From VAXT01 sp963698015 (GTDB taxonomy: Bacteria; Actinomycetota; Thermoleophilia; Gaiellales; Gaiellaceae): DNA of 64,000 nucleotides. The position numbers and the translations under genes were made by a program. The notes under the pieces were generated by a model. It saw only the letters and a list, made by a program, of their open reading frames with translations, was not told the origin of the DNA and searched no databases. This document shows positions 52,201 through 59,231 of this stretch, piece by piece. Location of the stretch: the NCBI GenBank assembly GCA_963698015.1, contig OY969109.1, forward strand, positions 1,550,001 through 1,614,000, written 5' to 3'. Positions within the stretch are counted from its first letter, which is position 1; each line of letters starts with the position of its first letter.

Positions 52201-53352
52201 GACTCCTGCGTCCCGCCGCAGGGCTACTCCGGCCCCGACTCGGCCAACGCCTCCGTCCCCGGCTCCTGCGTCGACCACGCCGGGAACACGAGCGTACGCT
52301 CGTTCGCCCTCAGCTACGACGGCACCGCGCCGCACGCAGTCGCCGTTCCGGCACGAGGGCCGGACTCGAACGGCTGGTACAACCAGCCGCTGCGCGTGAC
52401 GTGGGACGGCACCGACGCCACCTCGGGGATCGGCTCCTGCAGTGCGCCCGAGGTCTACTCGGGCCCGGACGACCCGAATGCGTCCTTGACCGGTAGCTGC
52501 ATCGACCGGGCCGGAAACACGAGCCCGGTCGAGACGTTCTCGCTCGGTTACGACGCGACGGCTCCGCAGGTGGCCGGGACGCCCGGCCGGGCTCCGGACG
52601 CGAACGGCTGGTACAACCACGCGCTGACCGTCGACTTCAGCGGCGTGGACGCGATGTCCGGAGTCGACGGCTGCACCCGCGCGACGTACTCGGGACCCGA
52701 CAACCTGACCGCCGTCGTCGGCGGCTCCTGCCGTGACCGCGCCGGTAACGAGGGCACCGCGAGCGTCGCGTTCAAGTACGACGCGACCGCGCCTGCGGTG
52801 ACGCTGCTCGTGCCCAAGCCCGGCAAGGGCACCGCCGAGCTGATCTGGCGGACGACGCCCGACGCGCAATCCGTGCAGCTCCTGCGCTCGCCCGGGCTGA
52901 ACGGCGAGTCGGAGAGCGTCGTCTTCCGCGGCACGAGCTCGGCGACGAGCTACCTCGACACCGGGCTCCGTCCGGGACGGACGTACCGCTACCGTCTGAG
53001 CGCCGTCGACGAGGCCGCCAATGTGGGTACTCGCACGCTCGACTTCGTGGCCCGCGGGGCGCTGCTCTTCCCGGGCCCGGGGGAGAAGGTGGCGAAGCCG
53101 CCGCTGCTCGTCTGGTCGGCGGTGAAAGGGGCCCGCTACTACAACGTCGTCCTCGTCCGCGGCCGCCGCGTCTACAGCGCGTGGCCCGTGCGGGCGCGAC
53201 TGCAGCTACCGCGCACCTGGAAGTACCACGGCCGACGCTACAAGCTGCGCCCAGGGACGTACCGCTGGTACGTGTGGCCCGGCCGGGGCAAGCTCTCCGC
53301 TGGCCGTTACGGCAAGCTGCTCGGCGCCAGTTCGTTCGTCGTGTCGCGCTAG
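49216..53352 (+). CDS. Large secreted protein with 14 Ig-like repeats
   Basis: A 1378-aa exported protein (signal peptide RRHRLLLVLGVCALLLTPSAG). After a divergent N-terminal domain come 14 repeats of about 77 residues with the core pattern PDSNGWYNHALSVSFSGTDA, SG-x-D-x-C, YSGPD-x3-ASV-x-G-x-C-x-D-x-AGN and YDATAP. Each has two Cys, suggesting one disulfide per repeat. The end has the same FN3-like and basic YYNVVLVRG/YRWYVWPG domain as its upstream neighbour, which has one repeat. Repeats 6-7 and 11-12 are identical in protein. ATG 49216 follows AGGAGACGGG. Likely an elongated surface or matrix adhesin; ligand unknown. Confidence 0.9.
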   Translation: MRRHRLLLVLGVCALLLTPSAGGGPMIPGDPTPPVVTPHFFGTQGLNGWWVSNVTLNWTVEDPESQILETRGCDAVTLTNDTTGTPFTCYARSDGGETTVTVTIRLDKTGPVVTATPSRSPDSNGWYNHALSVGFSGTDATSGMDSCVSPQSYSGPDNANASVSGSCRDRAGNVTVKNFSLSYDATAPQVTGASASRSPDRNGWYNHTLTVTFAGTDATSGIDSCTQTSYSGPDSANASVSGVCRDLAGNTSSSSNFGFQYDETGPAVTATPSRSPDSNGWYNHPLSVSFSGTDATSGVDTCSPPQNYAGPDNANASVSGSCTDRAGNSTQRTFGLSYDSTAPQVTGSSPSRSPDSNGWYNHAFTITFSGSDAMSGIDTCTQTTYSGPDDATGTVNGTCRDRAGNTSASSAFNFQYDATGPVVTATPSRAPDSNGWYNHALSVSFAGTDATSGMDSCVGPQGYSGPDSQNASVSGSCRDRAGNTTVKVFSLSYDATAPTVTGASASRGPDHAGWYNHALSIAFAGADATSGIDSCTQTSYSGPDSANASVSGTCVDRAGNTSATSSFGFQYDETGPVVTATPSRSPDSNGWYNHALSVSFAGTDATSGIDSCVPPQGYSGPDSANASVPGSCVDHAGNTSVRSFALSYDGTGPVVTATPGRNPDSNGWYNHSLTVSFSGTDATSGMDSCVPPQTYSGPDSQNASVSGSCSDVAGNTTVKVFSLSYDATGPTVSATPGRAPDSNGWYNHALIVTFSGTDATSGVDTCVAPQTYSGPDDENASVSGSCTDRAGNTTDQAFGLSYDATGPVVTATPSRAPDSNGWYNHALSVSFAGTDATSGLDSCVPAQDYSGPDSQNASVSGSCRDRAGNTTVKVFSLSYDATAPTVTGASASRGPDHAGWYNHALSIAFAGADATSGIDSCTQTSYSGPDSANASVSGTCVDRAGNTSATSSFGFQYDETGPVVTATPSRSPDSNGWYNHALSVSFAGTDATSGIDSCVPPQGYSGPDSANASVPGSCVDHAGNTSVRSFALSYDGTAPHAVAVPARGPDSNGWYNQPLRVTWDGTDATSGIGSCSAPEVYSGPDDPNASLTGSCIDRAGNTSPVETFSLGYDATAPQVAGTPGRAPDANGWYNHALTVDFSGVDAMSGVDGCTRATYSGPDNLTAVVGGSCRDRAGNEGTASVAFKYDATAPAVTLLVPKPGKGTAELIWRTTPDAQSVQLLRSPGLNGESESVVFRGTSSATSYLDTGLRPGRTYRYRLSAVDEAANVGTRTLDFVARGALLFPGPGEKVAKPPLLVWSAVKGARYYNVVLVRGRRVYSAWPVRARLQLPRTWKYHGRRYKLRPGTYRWYVWPGRGKLSAGRYGKLLGASSFVVSR
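50641..51164 (+). repeat. Duplicated segment, copy 1 (within Ig-like gene)
   Basis: By reading, 524 bp match 51799-52322 with four differences, all silent, at an offset of 1158 bp (five repeats). Outside this block the similarity falls to that of ordinary repeats. Confidence 0.8.
51799..52322 (+). repeat. Duplicated segment, copy 2 (within Ig-like gene)
   Basis: Partner of 50641-51164. The near identity at silent sites points to recent duplication or gene conversion between repeats 5-7 and 10-12. Confidence 0.8.
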
Positions 53353-53888
53353 CGCTGCTCTCGGAGCACGCGCGCCGAGATCGCGAGGAACGTCGCGTCG
53401 CCCAGCACGAGGACGAGCAGGGCGAGCCCGCCGAGGAACAGCAGGCGATTGGAGTCGCTCGTGCCGGCGGGGATCGCACCGAACGCCACGGCGGTTGCGG
53501 GCAGCTGCATCGTGTGCGCGATCGAACGGACGGCGGTCCTGACCTGACTCGTCGCTCTGGGCGGCGCCGGAGGACGTGCCTGGGGCTTCGGCCTCGAGCT
53601 CGTGGCGGGTCGCTGCTGGGGCGGCGCCGACGTGGTCGTGGCGACGAAAGTCCGTGACGTCGCCGGAATCGTGGTCTGCGAACTGCTCGTGGTGGTCGTC
53701 GACGTGACAGGAGTTGCCGCATGCGCAACAGGCGCAGGCTCCGGGCCGAGCCTCGCGGGCGCCTTGACGGGAGGGCGCTCCGGTCCCGCTCCGAGTGCGG
53801 CCCCCGGGGCGATGACGAGCCCGGACAGCCCCAGCACGGTCACGAGAGAAACTCGTGCAAGCCGCAGTCGCTTAGCCTCAGGCCTCAC
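53349..53888 (-). CDS. Secreted or anchored Thr/Pro-rich protein with C-terminal membrane helix
   Basis: A 179-aa protein: signal peptide LVTVLGLSGLVIAPGAALGA, a low-complexity Thr/Ser/Pro/Ala stalk (TPVTSTTTTSSSQTT and RPKPQARPPAPPRA), and a hydrophobic C-terminal helix LLFLGGLALLVLVLGDATFLAI with a basic end (SARVLREQR). It resembles a cell-wall-spanning stalk protein; no LPxTG is present. GTG 53888 follows AGGAGGGGG. It converges with the Ig-like gene (4-bp stop overlap). Its own promoter is clear. Confidence 0.8.
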   Translation of the reverse strand: MRPEAKRLRLARVSLVTVLGLSGLVIAPGAALGAGPERPPVKAPARLGPEPAPVAHAATPVTSTTTTSSSQTTIPATSRTFVATTTSAPPQQRPATSSRPKPQARPPAPPRATSQVRTAVRSIAHTMQLPATAVAFGAIPAGTSDSNRLLFLGGLALLVLVLGDATFLAISARVLREQR

Positions 53889-53918
53889 AAACAGTCCCCC
53901 TCCTGCCTTGTCTTAGTG

Positions 53919-53947
53919 GTACTACCCAATCACAGGGCGCTTGTCAA
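53919..53947 (-). promoter_or_regulatory. Sigma-70-type promoter of the stalk-protein gene
   Basis: On the minus strand, -35 TTGACA (53947-53942), 17-bp spacer, -10 TAGTAC (53924-53919). The start codon lies about 31 bp downstream of the -10 box. Confidence 0.65.
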
Positions 53948-53967
53948 CGCCTCTGTGCAGGGGTTTT

Positions 53968-54570
53968 TCAGGTAGAAGCGCTCCTCGGCGGCCGCAGCCG
54001 GAACCGCGTCGCCCAGAACCACACCGCCAAGAAGGCGACGTAGATCAGCCCCAGGAGGGCTCCGATCTGGAGCATCAGGCGGGGGTCGCTGCTTGTGCGC
54101 TCGTTCGCTGCCGCGATCTGCGAGCTGATTGAGCCGCTGTTCTGCGAACCGATCCAATCGTCGGACTGCGAACTGACCGACGCGTTGCTTTTCTTGTGTC
54201 GTTTCGGTGACGAAGATGCGAAATCCGGTGATATCACGAGTGGATAAATAGAGTTAGCCAATTCACTACGGGACGAGCCTCGTGCGCGTAGCCAAGCCGA
54301 AATCGGCCCTGAGCTCGCAGCGATCTCGTGATACTGCCTCGTGTTTGTGCCGTGATACTGCGGGATTTTGTCCTCCTGGGCGGTTCGGAAGGCCGTTCCG
54401 GGCCTCGTGGCGCCTACGGCCGGAGCGAGCGCAAGGAACGCGATGGAAACGACGAGCATCGTCGCGGCCTCGCGAGGACGGCGTCGCCGGACGAGCCGGC
54501 TCGACGCGATGTGATTTCGGATACGAACGAGTGTGAAGATCTTGAGCTCGATAATTAGAAACCTACCCAT
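53968..54570 (-). CDS. Small membrane protein, two hydrophobic segments
   Basis: About 200 aa. An Arg-rich stretch (SSRLVRRRRPREAA) precedes the first hydrophobic segment MLVVSIAFLALAPAVGA (signal-anchor or signal peptide), then a polar Ser-rich region (SQSDDWIGSQNSGSISSQ), and a second helix LMLQIGALLGLIYVAFLAVWFWATRF near the C-terminus. No recognised domain. The start is uncertain: ATG 54570, TTG 54597 (overlapping a TTGACT that could be a -35 box) or ATG 54459. The DNA here is less G+C-rich than its neighbours. Divergent from the sigma-factor gene. Confidence 0.65.
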   Translation of the reverse strand: MGRFLIIELKIFTLVRIRNHIASSRLVRRRRPREAATMLVVSIAFLALAPAVGATRPGTAFRTAQEDKIPQYHGTNTRQYHEIAASSGPISAWLRARGSSRSELANSIYPLVISPDFASSSPKRHKKSNASVSSQSDDWIGSQNSGSISSQIAAANERTSSDPRLMLQIGALLGLIYVAFLAVWFWATRFRLRPPRSAST

Positions 54571-54609
54571 TACCGAAACTCGCAAGTCATAAGTCAACGC
54601 GACATTGCA

Positions 54610-54639
54610 TTCGACTAATCGCGAACGGCGAGCTATTAT
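54610..54639 (+). promoter_or_regulatory. Promoter of the sigma-factor gene
   Basis: -35 TTCGAC (54610-54615), 18-bp spacer, -10 TATTAT (54634-54639), in an AT-rich stretch (about 54530-54640). Followed by a good ribosome site AAAGGGGGAAGAGG before ATG 54669. Confidence 0.6.
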
Positions 54640-54668
54640 CGAACGCGAAAGGGGGAAGAGGCTTCACG

Positions 54669-55514
54669 ATGGCAGTGATGGAAGTCGCCGACAGGGCGGC
54701 GCACAGACGGGGAATTTCGAGGACGGGAGCGGCGCGGGCTCACGCACCGGGCGGGCCGCCGCCTGTCGCAGAACAGTCGAGTGCGGCGAGCGTCATGGCC
54801 TCACGCGCCCTGCTGCACGCGTACCACCGGCAGGGAGATCTGGAGGCCCGACAAAGGCTCATCCAGCAGTACCTGCCGCTCGTGAGGAGGCTGGCGCGCC
54901 AGCACGCCGGTCGCGGCGAGCACCTGGAGGATCTCGTTCAGGTCGGCTCGATCGGCCTGATCAACGCCATCGACCGGTTCGAGCTCGACCGCGGCGTCGA
55001 CCTGGCCGCCTACGCGATCCCGAGCATCGTGGGCGAGATCAAGAGGCACCTCCGCGATCGGGTCGGGCCGATCCGGATCCCGCGCCGGCTCCAGGAGGTG
55101 AACGCCTCGCTCAGGGCGAGTGCGGCCGGGCTGGCGGCGACGCTCGAGCGTCCGGCGACGATCACCGAGGTGGCTCGCGCGGCGGGTGTCGAGCGCGATG
55201 TGGCTCTCGAGGCGCTCGTGGCCCTTCGCTCGCACGAGCCCGTCTCACTGTCGCGGGATGCGAACGGCGAGGGCCCGGAGATCGAGGTCAAGGCGTCGAC
55301 CGAGCTCGGGTACGAGAACGGAGAGGACCGTGCGCTGCTGGCGAGGGGCTTCCGCGCTCTCGACCAGCGGGAACGTCGGCTCCTCCATCTCGCCTTCTTC
55401 GCCGGCATGAGCCAGGCTCGCATCGCGCGGGAGGTCGGCATTTCGCAGATTCACGTCTCGCGTTTGACGCGCCGGGCGCTCGAGAAGCTGCGCGCCGAGA
55501 TCGGGCCGGGCTAG
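54669..55514 (+). CDS. RNA polymerase sigma factor, SigB/SigF family
   Basis: A 281-aa sigma-70-type factor with regions 2, 3 and 4. Region 2: LIQQYLPLVRRLARQHAGRGEHLEDLVQVGSIGLINAIDRFE, LAAYAIPSIVGEIKRHLRD. Region 3: RIPRRLQEVNASLRAS, TITEVARAAGVERDVALEAL. Region 4 helix-turn-helix: MSQARIAREVGISQIHVSRLTRRALEKLR. The pattern fits the stress/sporulation SigB/SigF/SigG group. No anti-sigma or anti-anti-sigma gene is adjacent in the window. The N-terminal 45 residues are a variable extension. Confidence 0.92.
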   Translation: MAVMEVADRAAHRRGISRTGAARAHAPGGPPPVAEQSSAASVMASRALLHAYHRQGDLEARQRLIQQYLPLVRRLARQHAGRGEHLEDLVQVGSIGLINAIDRFELDRGVDLAAYAIPSIVGEIKRHLRDRVGPIRIPRRLQEVNASLRASAAGLAATLERPATITEVARAAGVERDVALEALVALRSHEPVSLSRDANGEGPEIEVKASTELGYENGEDRALLARGFRALDQRERRLLHLAFFAGMSQARIAREVGISQIHVSRLTRRALEKLRAEIGPG

Positions 55515-55556
55515 CGACACCGAAGGCCCGTCTGTGCCGTTTCTTGCGGCGAGGCG

Positions 55557-55562
55557 TAGAAT
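55557..55562 (+). promoter_or_regulatory. Candidate -10 box (TAGAAT) of the HicB-like gene
   Basis: TAGAAT lies 25 bp before the GTG start; GGGAGGAAGCA precedes the start codon. No obvious -35 hexamer. Confidence 0.4.
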
Positions 55563-55586
55563 TTCCAGGGTGAACGGGAGGAAGCA

Positions 55587-56192
55587 GTGAAGCGTTACTC
55601 GAGCCCCGTCGACCGCTACCTCGAACTGCCGTACCACATCACCCTCGTACAGGACGGCGAGGAGAACGGCGCGAAGTGGGTCGCGGCCGCCGAGGAGCTT
55701 CCGGACTGCACGAGCCGCGCCGACACGGCTGAGCAGGCGATCGGTCGACTCAAGGATGCGATGGCCGCCTGGATCTCCGCCGCGCTGAAAGAGGGCCGAG
55801 ACATTCCGGAGCCGAGGACGGAAACCACCCCGAGTGGTCGTCTGCTGCTGCGCATGCCCCGCACGCTGCACGCAGCGCTGACGAAGGCCGCCGAGCGCGA
55901 GAATGTGAGCCTGAACCAGTTCATCACGGATTCGCTGGCCAGCGTCGTCGGCTGGCGCCGAGTCCCGACGGCCGGGAACGCGGGCAGCGGACCGGCGCCG
56001 ATCAATCAGGAGCCGGGTGCGGCCGGGCTGACCGCGAAGCCCCTGGCGAGCACGCCGCGACAGGCTTCGGCTACGCGCCGGGCGTGGCGGGTGCGGCCGC
56101 GACTCCTGACGGCCGCGCTGACGGCGAATTTCCTGCTGGTCGCGATTGCCGGCACGATCGCGATCCTCGTTCTGATCGCCGCCCACCCGTAA
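55587..56192 (+). CDS. HicB-like/Arc-like protein with C-terminal membrane helix
   Basis: A 201-aa protein. The N-terminal half is a HicB-type partial RNase-H-like fold (YHITLVQDGEENGAKWVAAAEELPDCTSRADTAEQAIGRL). It is followed by a ribbon-helix-helix segment (RLLLRMPRTLHAALTKAAERENVSLNQFITDSLASV), a Pro/Gly/Ala linker and a C-terminal helix LLTAALTANFLLVAIAGTIAILVLIAA, probably membrane-spanning. Normal HicB antitoxins lack a membrane anchor and sit next to hicA; no hicA-like gene is here. It may be a membrane-tethered DNA-binding protein. GTG 55587 has GGAGGAAGCA upstream. Confidence 0.82.
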   Translation: MKRYSSPVDRYLELPYHITLVQDGEENGAKWVAAAEELPDCTSRADTAEQAIGRLKDAMAAWISAALKEGRDIPEPRTETTPSGRLLLRMPRTLHAALTKAAERENVSLNQFITDSLASVVGWRRVPTAGNAGSGPAPINQEPGAAGLTAKPLASTPRQASATRRAWRVRPRLLTAALTANFLLVAIAGTIAILVLIAAHP

Positions 56193-56196
56193 GCGC

Positions 56197-57567
56197 TCAG
56201 GCAGCGCTGCGGCGAGGGCGTGCTCTCAGGAGCGGGCCCGCGAGCGCGGCCAGCACGTCGAGATCGCCGCGGTGCGGCACCAGCAGTGCCCGCCAGGCGA
56301 ACGGGCTGACCCGACGGTAGGTGATGAGCGCAATCGCTCCGCCGGCCAGGAAGGCCACGCTGGCCGCGGCGGCCGCCCCGGTGGCGCCGTACTGTGGAAT
56401 CAGGGCGAGGTCGAGGGCGAAGCCGACCGTGAGCGACACCAGGGGACCGACCGACGAGAGACCCGGTGAGGACGACCCGACGAGCGCGTTCGAGAAGACG
56501 GCGCTGGCCGCGTAGCCGAACGTGCCCGGCAGGAGCCAGAGGAAGGGAATGACCGACTCGTCGAACGCATCTCCGAAGACGGCCGGGAGCACCACGGGCC
56601 CGAGCAAGGCCGCGGCGGCGACCCCGGCTGCGGTCACGAACACGACCGAGCGGAAGGCGCGCAGCGTCTCCTCGCCCCGTCGGCGCGGCTCCGTCCGCGC
56701 GATCACCGGCAGCAGGGCCGTCGCGGCCGACGAGGGCAGGTACAGCAGCACCTCCGAGACGTTGACCGCGACCGCGTAGAAGCCGAGCGCGGTCTCCGTC
56801 GCGATGAACCCCATCAAAATCTGGTCGGTGCGGAAGTTCAGGAACCGCGCGAGGCTGCCCACCCAGAGCCGGATGCCGAAGCCGATCTCCTCGGCCAGGA
56901 GCCGTCGGTTCGGCAACCGGAGCACCGTCCCGCGGCCCGAGAGCGTCGCGAGGACGATTGCGCGCAGCGCCTCCGTCGCCGCCCAGGCGAGGGCCGCGCG
57001 GCCGACCGTGAGCCCGGGGCCCGCCCAGAGGACGAACACGAGCGCCGCGTAGACCCACGATGCGCAGCCCGTGACGAACGCCAGCTGGCCCAGCCGCTCG
57101 GTGCCGAGCAGGAAGGAGTAGCCGGCCTCCCCGACCGCGCAGGAGACGATCCCGAGCCCGAGGATGACGAGCTCCGGTGTGCCTACCCCGGCAGGCTCGA
57201 TCCCGCTCAGCGAGAGGCCGAGGAAGGCGAGCGTCGCCGCGACGAAGCCGCTGCAGAGGAAATAGGCGAGCGCATTGGCGAGCAGAACCGGCCGTCGCGC
57301 CGGGTGCCGCGCCGAGAGCACCGTGGTCGCCTCGCCGACGCCGAGCCCTGCCATGTGAGCCACGACGAGCGCGGTCACCGTGATGAAGGCGACCGTTCCG
57401 CGCCCGGCCGGGCCCAGGCCGCGCGCCAGGATCAGCACCGCGACGAAGTAGCCGCCGTTGCCGCCGATCTTCGCCCAGAAGAGGTTCGCCGACCCGGCCG
57501 CGAGCGGGTCCCAGGCGCGCGTGGCCGCCTCGGGCTTGCCGGGCTCCACGGTCAACGGATTCGACAT
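56197..57567 (-). CDS. Polysaccharide flippase (oligosaccharide exporter family)
   Basis: A 456-aa membrane protein with about 12 to 14 helices: AGSANLFWAKIGGNGGYFVAVLILARGLGP at the start, WVGSLARFLNFRTDQILMGF, NVSEVLLYLPSSAATALLPVIAR, and LIPQYGATGAAAAASVAFLAGG. Same superfamily as the flippase at 30298 but divergent. ATG 57567. The gene upstream on the same strand overlaps by 16 bp, so they are probably co-transcribed. Confidence 0.9.
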   Translation of the reverse strand: MSNPLTVEPGKPEAATRAWDPLAAGSANLFWAKIGGNGGYFVAVLILARGLGPAGRGTVAFITVTALVVAHMAGLGVGEATTVLSARHPARRPVLLANALAYFLCSGFVAATLAFLGLSLSGIEPAGVGTPELVILGLGIVSCAVGEAGYSFLLGTERLGQLAFVTGCASWVYAALVFVLWAGPGLTVGRAALAWAATEALRAIVLATLSGRGTVLRLPNRRLLAEEIGFGIRLWVGSLARFLNFRTDQILMGFIATETALGFYAVAVNVSEVLLYLPSSAATALLPVIARTEPRRRGEETLRAFRSVVFVTAAGVAAAALLGPVVLPAVFGDAFDESVIPFLWLLPGTFGYAASAVFSNALVGSSSPGLSSVGPLVSLTVGFALDLALIPQYGATGAAAAASVAFLAGGAIALITYRRVSPFAWRALLVPHRGDLDVLAALAGPLLRARPRRSAA

Positions 57568-59231
57568 GGGCCGCTGGTGATGTTGGCGGTCATTCGATTC
57601 CGTCTCGGCACGGCGCGCCGGCCGCTGTCGTAGTACGCGGACTGCTCCCGGACGAGCTCCTCGTCCCCGGCGCGGCAGCCGACGTTCCGGCGGACGACGT
57701 TGTCGGATGTGCCTTGGAGGACGATCGCGGGCCGCGCTCCTCCGACGAACACGTTCTCGGCGATCCGGTTGCCGTCGTCGCCGACGTCGACGAACAGGCC
57801 GCCTTTCGAGGCGGAGACGATCCGGTTCGACGTGAACGTGTTGCGCGTCGAGCCCTGCCCGTCGTGGAACCACTCGACGTTGATCCCGGTCCTCGTGCCG
57901 AGGACGACGTTCTTGGAGAAGAGCGAGCCGTTCGTCGAGTGCTCGAGATAGATCCCGGTGCGGGTGTCCCGGATCACGTTCCCGACGACGGTCGTCCTCG
58001 TCGAGGAGCCGACGGTCTCGATGCCGTCCCAGCGCGCCCGCAGGACGGTGTTGCCGATGATCGCGGCCTCGGCGCCGCCGGTCCAGATGCCTCCCTCGTT
58101 CGTGCCGCACTTCGGCGTCGTGTTCGGCGCGTACACACAGCCGTCGCGGGCGGGGTCGCGGATGTCGCTGACGACGTTGTCGAGGGCGAGGCCGTGCAAC
58201 GCCGCCGCCGGGCGGCCGTGCTCCTTCTGCGCGAGCAGGATTCCGTGCGAGCGGAAGCCGCGGACCTTCGTCCGGATGACGCTGGTGTCCCGAGAGCGGT
58301 CCGAGCCGAGTGCGAAGACGCCGGTCTGCGCGGTCCCGTCGCCGTCGATCGACGAGTCCTGGACGGATACGTTCGAGAAGGCGCCCCAGACGTTCACCCC
58401 GGCGGTGCGCACGCGGGTCAGGCTCAGCCGGCTGAGCCGCACGTTCCGCGAGCCGTCGAAGACGGCGACGGAGATTCCCTGGCCGCGGCCCGGGCCGCCG
58501 CCGTCGACCATGAGGTCGGAGATGGAGATGTTGCGGCCGTGCGCGACGAGCACGGCGAAGTAGGGGCCGGTCGGAGCGGCGATCACGGTGCGGGGGCCCG
58601 ATCCGATCAGCCGCGCGCCGTTTCCGATCCGCACGTCGTGGAGCCGGTAGCGCCCAGGGGCGAGGCGTACGGTGACGTTCCCGCGGCGCAGTGCGGCGAG
58701 CGCTTGGCCGAGGCCCCGGTCGGGCGAGACGGACAGCCCCTCGGTTTTGTGGTACTTCGTCTCGACGGCGACCTGTCCCGTCGAACGGCGCCGGCCGAAG
58801 CTGTCGACCGCGCTCGCCCGCAGGCGGTGCCGGCCCGGAGAGACGAGCTCCGGATCGAGGAGCAGCCTGAACGGAGCGACGGTGTCCGAGCCGAGCGGCA
58901 CGCCGTCGAGCAGGAACGTGACGGCCACGACGCGTCCCGAATGCGCCTTCGCCGTGGCCTTCAGCGTTGTCGGCCGGCCGATCGTGCCGTGCGGGCCTGC
59001 GAGCGCCACCGAGGGCGGTGCGGCGGCGTTTGCAGAGAGGAGGGAGCCCATTGCGCGAGAATGAGACGGTTCCCTGCGGCCATTCTGGCGAACGATTGCG
59101 AGGGTCACCACTGCCACCGCGACAAGCCATACGAGGGCCATCGCCACGGCTTTCCCCGCCGGAGACGAGATCCACCCAGGGGCCGAGTGGATGTGCCGCG
59201 GCGTGGGACGAGCGCTATCGTCAGGGGCCAT
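57552..59231 (-). CDS. Membrane-anchored parallel beta-helix protein
   Basis: About 559 aa. A single N-terminal membrane segment (VAMALVWLVAVAVVTLAIV, about residues 29-48) is followed by an Ig-like domain (PSVALAGPHGTIGRPTTLKA ... PGRHRLRASAVDSFG), then a right-handed beta-helix (PbH1/pectate-lyase-like): repeats such as NISISDLMVDGGG, NVRLSRLSLTRVRTAGVN, GIETVGSSTRTTVVGNVIRD, GLFVDVGDDGNRIAENVF. Such proteins bind or cleave polysaccharides. Starts at ATG 59231, sharing CATG with the divergent kinase gene; GTG 59147 and ATG 59141 are alternatives. Confidence 0.85.
   Translation of the reverse strand: MAPDDSARPTPRHIHSAPGWISSPAGKAVAMALVWLVAVAVVTLAIVRQNGRREPSHSRAMGSLLSANAAAPPSVALAGPHGTIGRPTTLKATAKAHSGRVVAVTFLLDGVPLGSDTVAPFRLLLDPELVSPGRHRLRASAVDSFGRRRSTGQVAVETKYHKTEGLSVSPDRGLGQALAALRRGNVTVRLAPGRYRLHDVRIGNGARLIGSGPRTVIAAPTGPYFAVLVAHGRNISISDLMVDGGGPGRGQGISVAVFDGSRNVRLSRLSLTRVRTAGVNVWGAFSNVSVQDSSIDGDGTAQTGVFALGSDRSRDTSVIRTKVRGFRSHGILLAQKEHGRPAAALHGLALDNVVSDIRDPARDGCVYAPNTTPKCGTNEGGIWTGGAEAAIIGNTVLRARWDGIETVGSSTRTTVVGNVIRDTRTGIYLEHSTNGSLFSKNVVLGTRTGINVEWFHDGQGSTRNTFTSNRIVSASKGGLFVDVGDDGNRIAENVFVGGARPAIVLQGTSDNVVRRNVGCRAGDEELVREQSAYYDSGRRAVPRRNRMTANITSGPCRIR
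59216..59221 (+). promoter_or_regulatory. Candidate -10 box (TATCGT) of the second Wzz/kinase gene
   Basis: TATCGT ends 8 bp before ATG 59230, predicting a leaderless transcript. A minus-strand -10-like TACCGT (59270-59265) could serve the divergent beta-helix gene. Confidence 0.45.

Noticed and set aside
49500..52800. Regularly spaced DNA repeats, considered as a CRISPR array
   Set aside because: The period of about 231 bp is in frame and codes Ig-like repeats, with variation mainly at third positions.
49261..52869. Open antisense frame of 1202 codons across the Ig-like repeats
   Set aside because: It is a by-product of the high G+C and the repeated coding sequence; its translation is Arg/Val-rich low complexity with no domain, while the plus strand has a clear signal peptide and repeats.
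55587..56192. Complete HicAB toxin-antitoxin pair
   Set aside because: No hicA-like small gene on either side; the protein has an additional membrane helix.
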